DNA from: JBEAOO01 sp041164825
GTDB lineage: Bacteria; Pseudomonadota; Gammaproteobacteria; Burkholderiales; Burkholderiaceae_C
NCBI GenBank assembly: GCA_041164825.1
Contig: JBEAOO010000365.1
Coordinates: 1 to 10,057, forward strand
Length of the DNA: 10,057 nucleotides
Direction: 5' to 3'
This document shows positions 7,443-10,057 of the stretch, piece by piece. Position numbers and translations under genes: made by a program. Numbering within the stretch: position 1 is the first letter of the stretch; the number at the start of each line of letters is the position of its first letter. Under the pieces are notes generated by a model that saw only the letters and a program-made list of their open reading frames with translations, searched no databases and was not told the origin of the DNA.

Positions 7443-7468
7443 CTAGACTGGGGATTACCCTGTCTAGG
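7442..7468 (+). promoter_or_regulatory. Palindrome in dctA leader overlapping the ribosome binding site
   Basis: CCTAGAC (7442-7448) and GTCTAGG (7462-7468) are perfect inverted repeats. An inner GGG/CCC pairing (7450-7452/7458-7460) extends the stem past one mismatch to a 5-base loop. The right arm overlaps the Shine-Dalgarno TAGGAG (7465-7470), which lies 6 bases before the ATG at 7477. It could be a protein operator, or an RNA hairpin limiting translation if the transcript starts upstream of 7442. Which applies depends on the transcription start. Confidence 0.5.
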
Positions 7469-7476
7469 AGCCCACG

Positions 7477-8874
7477 ATGAGTGTCTCTACCGTTTCTGCT
7501 GGCGCGACGTCGCGCCCCGCATCCACCCTGGTCTACCGCTCGCTGTATGCGCAGGTGCTGGTTGCCATCGCGCTGGGCGTGGCGCTCGGCCACTTCGCCC
7601 CGTCGCTGGGCGAGCAGATGAAGCCGCTGGGCGAGGGCTTCATCAAGCTGATCAAAATGATCATCGCGCCCATCATCTTCTGCACCGTGGTGCTGGGCAT
7701 TGCCGGCATGGAGAACATGAAGAAGGTCGGCAAGACCGGCGGGCTGGCGCTGCTGTACTTTGAGGTGGTGTCGAGCATCGCACTGCTGATCGGCCTGATC
7801 GTGGTCAATGTCGTGCAGCCGGGTGCCGGCATGCATGTGGACCCGAACGCGCTCGACACCAAGGGCATCGCCAAGTTTGTCGAGCCCGGCAAGATGAAGG
7901 GCACGGTCGACTTCTTGCTCGACGTGATCCCGAGCAGCGTGGTGGACGCCTTTGCCAAGGGCGAGATCCTGCAGGTGCTGCTGTTCTCGGTGCTGTTTGG
8001 CTTTGCGCTGCAAAAGTTCGGTGGCAAGCACAACATCGTGTTCACCTTCATCGACAAGCTCTCGCACGTGCTGTTTGCCATCGTCGGCGCCATCATGAAG
8101 GTGGCCCCGATCGGCGCGTTTGGCGCCATGGCCTTCACCATCGGCAAGTACGGCGTCGGCTCGCTGCTGCAGCTGGCGCAGTTGATGGGCGCGTTCTACG
8201 CCACCTGCTTGATCTTTGTGCTGGTGGTGCTGGGCGGCATTGCGCGTGCGCACGGCTTCTCGATCCTCAAGTTCATCGCCTACATCAAGGAAGAGCTGCT
8301 GATCGTGCTGGGCACCTCGTCGAGCGAATCGGCGCTGCCGCGCATGATGCGCAAGATGGAGCACGCGGGCGCTGAGAAATCGGTGGTCGGTCTGGTGATC
8401 CCCACCGGTTACTCGTTCAACCTCGACGGCACCTCGATCTACCTGACCATGGCGGCCGTGTTCATTGCGCAAGCGACCGACACCCCCATGAGCCTGATGC
8501 AGCAGATCACGCTGCTGGCCGTGCTGCTGCTGACCAGCAAGGGCGCGGCAGGCGTCACGGGCTCGGGCTTCATCGTGCTGGCGGCCACGCTGAGCGCGGT
8601 GGGCGGCGTGCCGGTGGCGGGCTTGGCGCTGATTTTGGGCATCGACCGTTTCATGAGCGAAGCGCGTGCGCTGACCAACCTGGTCGGCAATGGCGTGGCC
8701 ACGCTGGTGGTGGCCAAGTGGTGCGGCCAGTTGGACGAGAAGCAACTCCACGCCGCGCTGGTGCAGGGCGTGCCCATGCCCGAGCACGATGAGGTGACGT
8801 TCGACCAAGCGATGGCCCACGCCGGCCAAGCGTTGCCCCAGGCGATTCACGAAGCGGCCCCCGGCGCGCGCTGA
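7477..8874 (+). CDS. dctA: C4-dicarboxylate/cation symporter, DctA type
   Basis: A 465-residue inner-membrane secondary transporter of the dicarboxylate/amino acid:cation symporter family. It is predicted to take up succinate, fumarate and malate with protons or sodium. The diagnostic motifs are intact: the first re-entrant hairpin GTSSSESALPR (279-289), TM7 NLDGTSIY (315-322), the second hairpin SKGAAGVTGSGF (354-365), and TM8 DRFMSEARALTN (390-401) with Asp390, Arg397 and Asn401 placed for substrate binding. The rest of the chain shows the expected string of hydrophobic helices (eight TM plus two hairpins). It is a little longer than E. coli DctA (428 residues) because of a ~17-residue N-terminal lead and a longer C-terminal tail. 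TAGGAG 6 bases upstream fixes the start. DctA is the best match over glutamate GltP/GltT relatives from overall wording of the motifs, but the transported substrate remains inferred. No dctB/dctD is in the window. Confidence 0.93.
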   Translation: MSVSTVSAGATSRPASTLVYRSLYAQVLVAIALGVALGHFAPSLGEQMKPLGEGFIKLIKMIIAPIIFCTVVLGIAGMENMKKVGKTGGLALLYFEVVSSIALLIGLIVVNVVQPGAGMHVDPNALDTKGIAKFVEPGKMKGTVDFLLDVIPSSVVDAFAKGEILQVLLFSVLFGFALQKFGGKHNIVFTFIDKLSHVLFAIVGAIMKVAPIGAFGAMAFTIGKYGVGSLLQLAQLMGAFYATCLIFVLVVLGGIARAHGFSILKFIAYIKEELLIVLGTSSSESALPRMMRKMEHAGAEKSVVGLVIPTGYSFNLDGTSIYLTMAAVFIAQATDTPMSLMQQITLLAVLLLTSKGAAGVTGSGFIVLAATLSAVGGVPVAGLALILGIDRFMSEARALTNLVGNGVATLVVAKWCGQLDEKQLHAALVQGVPMPEHDEVTFDQAMAHAGQALPQAIHEAAPGAR

Positions 8875-8888
8875 AACTCGGCCCGCAA

Positions 8889-8908
8889 GGCGCCTGTCAC
8901 ACGGCGCC
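8889..8908 (+). terminator. GGCGCC hairpin downstream of dctA
   Basis: GGCGCC at 8889-8894 and 8903-8908 can form a 6-bp stem with an 8-base loop, 14 bases after the dctA stop. There is no T-run directly after it; the first (CTTTT) is at 8933-8937. It is a candidate weak or Rho-assisted terminator. Each half is itself a palindrome common in GC-rich DNA, so chance is possible. Confidence 0.3.
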
Positions 8909-8922
8909 GGCGGACGCGATGG

Positions 8923-8928
8923 GACAAT
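8923..8928 (+). promoter_or_regulatory. Possible -10 box of the yecA-family gene
   Basis: GACAAT within GATGGGACAATCACGC, 31 bases before the ATG, resembles the extended -10 contexts often seen ahead of housekeeping genes in betaproteobacteria. A -35 at proper spacing is not convincing (CTGTCA at 8894-8899 is too far). Confidence 0.3.
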
Positions 8929-8959
8929 CACGCTTTTGAGATTCCTGAAAGCACTCCCC

Positions 8960-9745
8960 ATGGCCCCGCCCGTCGTCCCCTCGCAAACCACCTCCCAAGC
9001 CCGTGACCTCACCGACGCCGAGTTCGCCGAACTCGACGAGTTGTTGGCCGCCACGCCCGAACCGCTGGAGCCCGTGGACGCGGTGATGCTCGACGGCTAC
9101 CTCTGCGGCACGCTGGTGCAGCCGGTGATGGTGAGCGGCGATGAGCTGATGCAGTTCGTGTTCGACTTTGAAGGCCGCGACCTGCCGGACGACACCGATC
9201 CGGTGTGGCTGGAGCGCACGCAAGCGCTGATCCTGCGCCGCCACGCCGCGCTCAACCACGCGATGGTGGAAGACGGCTGGTTCAACCCGCTGATCCTGGA
9301 GTTCGACGAAGAAGCCGAAGCCGCCGACCCGGCGCCGCCTTTGGCCGAAGGCGAAGTCGACCCGCTGGCCGGTTTGTCGGAGGTCTCGAAGCCGCTGATG
9401 CCTTGGGTGGCCGGCTTCCAGCACGGGCTGCAAAGCTTCCCCGCGCTGATGGAGCTGCCCGACGACGCGATCGATCTGGCGCTGGCGCGCTTGTTCCGCC
9501 ACCTGCCGGCCGAGAGCGACGAAGAGAAAAACGTGGTCGAGACCCTGGACCGCGAGCACCCGCTGAAGGACCTGGACGCCGCCATCGAAGAGCTGGTGGT
9601 GACCGTGGCCGACCTGTCGGACCTGACGCGCGACGCCCGCTACAAGGTCGACACCATCCGCCGCGACGAGCCCAAGCTCGGCCGCAACGACCCCTGCCAC
9701 TGCGGCAGCGGCAAGAAGTTCAAAGCCTGCCACGGCAAGAGCTGA
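8960..9745 (+). CDS. UPF0149/YecA-family protein with C-terminal SEC-C motif
   Basis: A 261-residue, acidic, soluble protein. The UPF0149 region shows the characteristic MLDGYLCGTLVQP (43-55) and PWVAGFQHG (148-156) segments. The C-terminus ends in a SEC-C zinc-binding motif, GRNDPCHCGSGKKFKACHG (241-259), with ligands Cys246, Cys248, Cys257 and His258. The SEC-C motif is best known from the end of SecA, where it binds zinc and contacts SecB and ribosomes. E. coli YecA (221 residues) combines the same two parts and has been linked to metal binding and the ribosome. The precise job of this protein is not established. The ATG at 8960 was preferred to an in-frame TTG at 8936 because it is the stronger start and the upstream residues are not conserved-looking; the RBS is poor. 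It stands alone, 85 bp after dctA. Confidence 0.9.
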   Translation: MAPPVVPSQTTSQARDLTDAEFAELDELLAATPEPLEPVDAVMLDGYLCGTLVQPVMVSGDELMQFVFDFEGRDLPDDTDPVWLERTQALILRRHAALNHAMVEDGWFNPLILEFDEEAEAADPAPPLAEGEVDPLAGLSEVSKPLMPWVAGFQHGLQSFPALMELPDDAIDLALARLFRHLPAESDEEKNVVETLDREHPLKDLDAAIEELVVTVADLSDLTRDARYKVDTIRRDEPKLGRNDPCHCGSGKKFKACHGKS

Positions 9746-9837
9746 TTCGCTTTCGCGTTCGAGGGTATCCGAGGTGCAGCGAGCGGCAAGAGCTGTTCGT
9801 GGCACTGCGGCGAACCCCATGGCGAGGCGAGAGCGAA

Positions 9838-9931
9838 GAGCGCTGTGCCGCATTCGCTTTGCTCCGTGTCCGCCGCCGGCCGGCGGCCGGCTCCCCCGTT
9901 ACCTGCGCAAAGCGAATGCGGCACAGCGCTC
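9838..9931. repeat. Perfect 25-bp inverted repeat with nested 16-bp palindrome
   Basis: Positions 9838-9862 and 9907-9931 are exact reverse complements over 25 bases. The 44-base interior contains a self-complementary 16-mer at 9872-9887 (GCCGCCGGCCGGCGGC). In RNA this would be a long, very stable stem in either direction; in DNA it could extrude as a cruciform. It starts 92 bp after the yecA-family stop. It could act as a terminator for flanking genes, though no T-run follows, or be a short mobile repeat. Confidence 0.8.
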
Positions 9932-9981
9932 CCTGTACCGGTGGTGGTGTGCAGCGACGACGCATGCCGCGGTGATGATTG

Positions 9982-10057
9982 GGGCGGTGATGGGCCGGGG
10001 TGATGTGCGCAGGTCAAGGGGGAGGGCCCGCGCAGCGGGTCCGGAGGACACGGAGCA
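9982..10057. repeat. Palindromic intergenic repeat element, copy 2 (cut by window end)
   Basis: The 27-base left arm (9982-10008) matches copy 1 at 41-67 except at two adjacent bases (GT for CC). The loop blocks AGGTCAAGGGGGA (10011-10023) and GGAGGACACGGAGCA (10043-10057) are identical to copy 1. The variable centre is different in sequence but forms a clean hairpin: GGGCCCGC (10024-10031) against GCGGGTCC (10035-10042), eight pairs including one wobble, with a 3-base loop. The window stops three bases into the expected right arm. The orientation is the same as copy 1. Similarity to the start of the window extends left to about 9961 (CGCATGCC). Confidence 0.75.

Larger units (their letters stand above)
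9746..10057. other. Gene-free, repeat-rich intergenic region
   Basis: No credible coding sequence: frames that stay open here are GC-rich shadows lacking RBS or domain character. It contains a 12-base direct repeat of the end of the preceding gene (CGGCAAGAGCTG at 9733-9744 and 9784-9795), a large inverted repeat (9838-9931), a short tandem GCGGTGATG (9969-9977 and 9984-9992), and a truncated copy of the window's opening palindromic element. Confidence 0.7.

Noticed and set aside
7405..9054. 549-residue leftward open frame opposite dctA
   Set aside because: Antisense of an unmistakable symporter gene; His/Gln/Arg-rich shadow with no motif or RBS.
1..10057. CRISPR array, tRNA, rRNA, insertion sequence or prophage
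   Set aside because: No regularly spaced repeats, no tRNA-like cloverleaf or rRNA words, and no transposase, integrase or phage protein in any frame.

Overview
This window looks like a chromosomal segment of a GC-rich betaproteobacterium, most likely order Burkholderiales and perhaps family Comamonadaceae (Hydrogenophaga- or Acidovorax-like). The basis is the strong G/C third-position bias, the gene repertoire and the intergenic repeats. The genus is an inference I could not test. There is no tRNA, rRNA, CRISPR array, phage gene or transposase.

Layout, left to right. A 105-bp palindromic intergenic repeat (41-145) opens the window. Two leftward genes follow: a six-TM diguanylate cyclase with an intact GGEEF site and inhibitory site (294-1421), and an Lrp/AsnC regulator (1471-2040). 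A 134-bp regulatory gap separates the regulator from a large rightward gene (2175-5759). That gene encodes a single-chain indolepyruvate:ferredoxin oxidoreductase with alpha, Fe-S, gamma and C-terminal domains fused. A leftward TetR/AcrR regulator (5775-6377) meets it tail to tail. A 66-bp AT-rich gap with two tandem 17-bp repeats separates that regulator from a rightward patatin-like lipase (6444-7340). Next are a DctA-type C4-dicarboxylate symporter (7477-8874) and a UPF0149/YecA-family protein with a SEC-C zinc motif (8960-9745). The last 312 bases hold no gene. They carry a perfect 25-bp inverted repeat and a second, window-truncated copy of the opening repeat, in the same orientation.

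How the genes work together. The Lrp regulator probably controls the divergent oxidoreductase, which oxidatively decarboxylates aryl- or branched 2-oxo acids made from amino acids to acyl-CoA. The diguanylate cyclase could be co-transcribed with lrp. The TetR regulator probably represses itself and the lipase through the tandem operator. dctA has its own palindromic leader and a sigma54-like GG-N10-GC element, in line with carbon-source control. yecA appears independent.

I see no previously undescribed multi-gene system. The most interesting material is non-coding: the flanking repeat family, the tandem operator, the dctA leader palindrome and the 25-bp inverted repeat.
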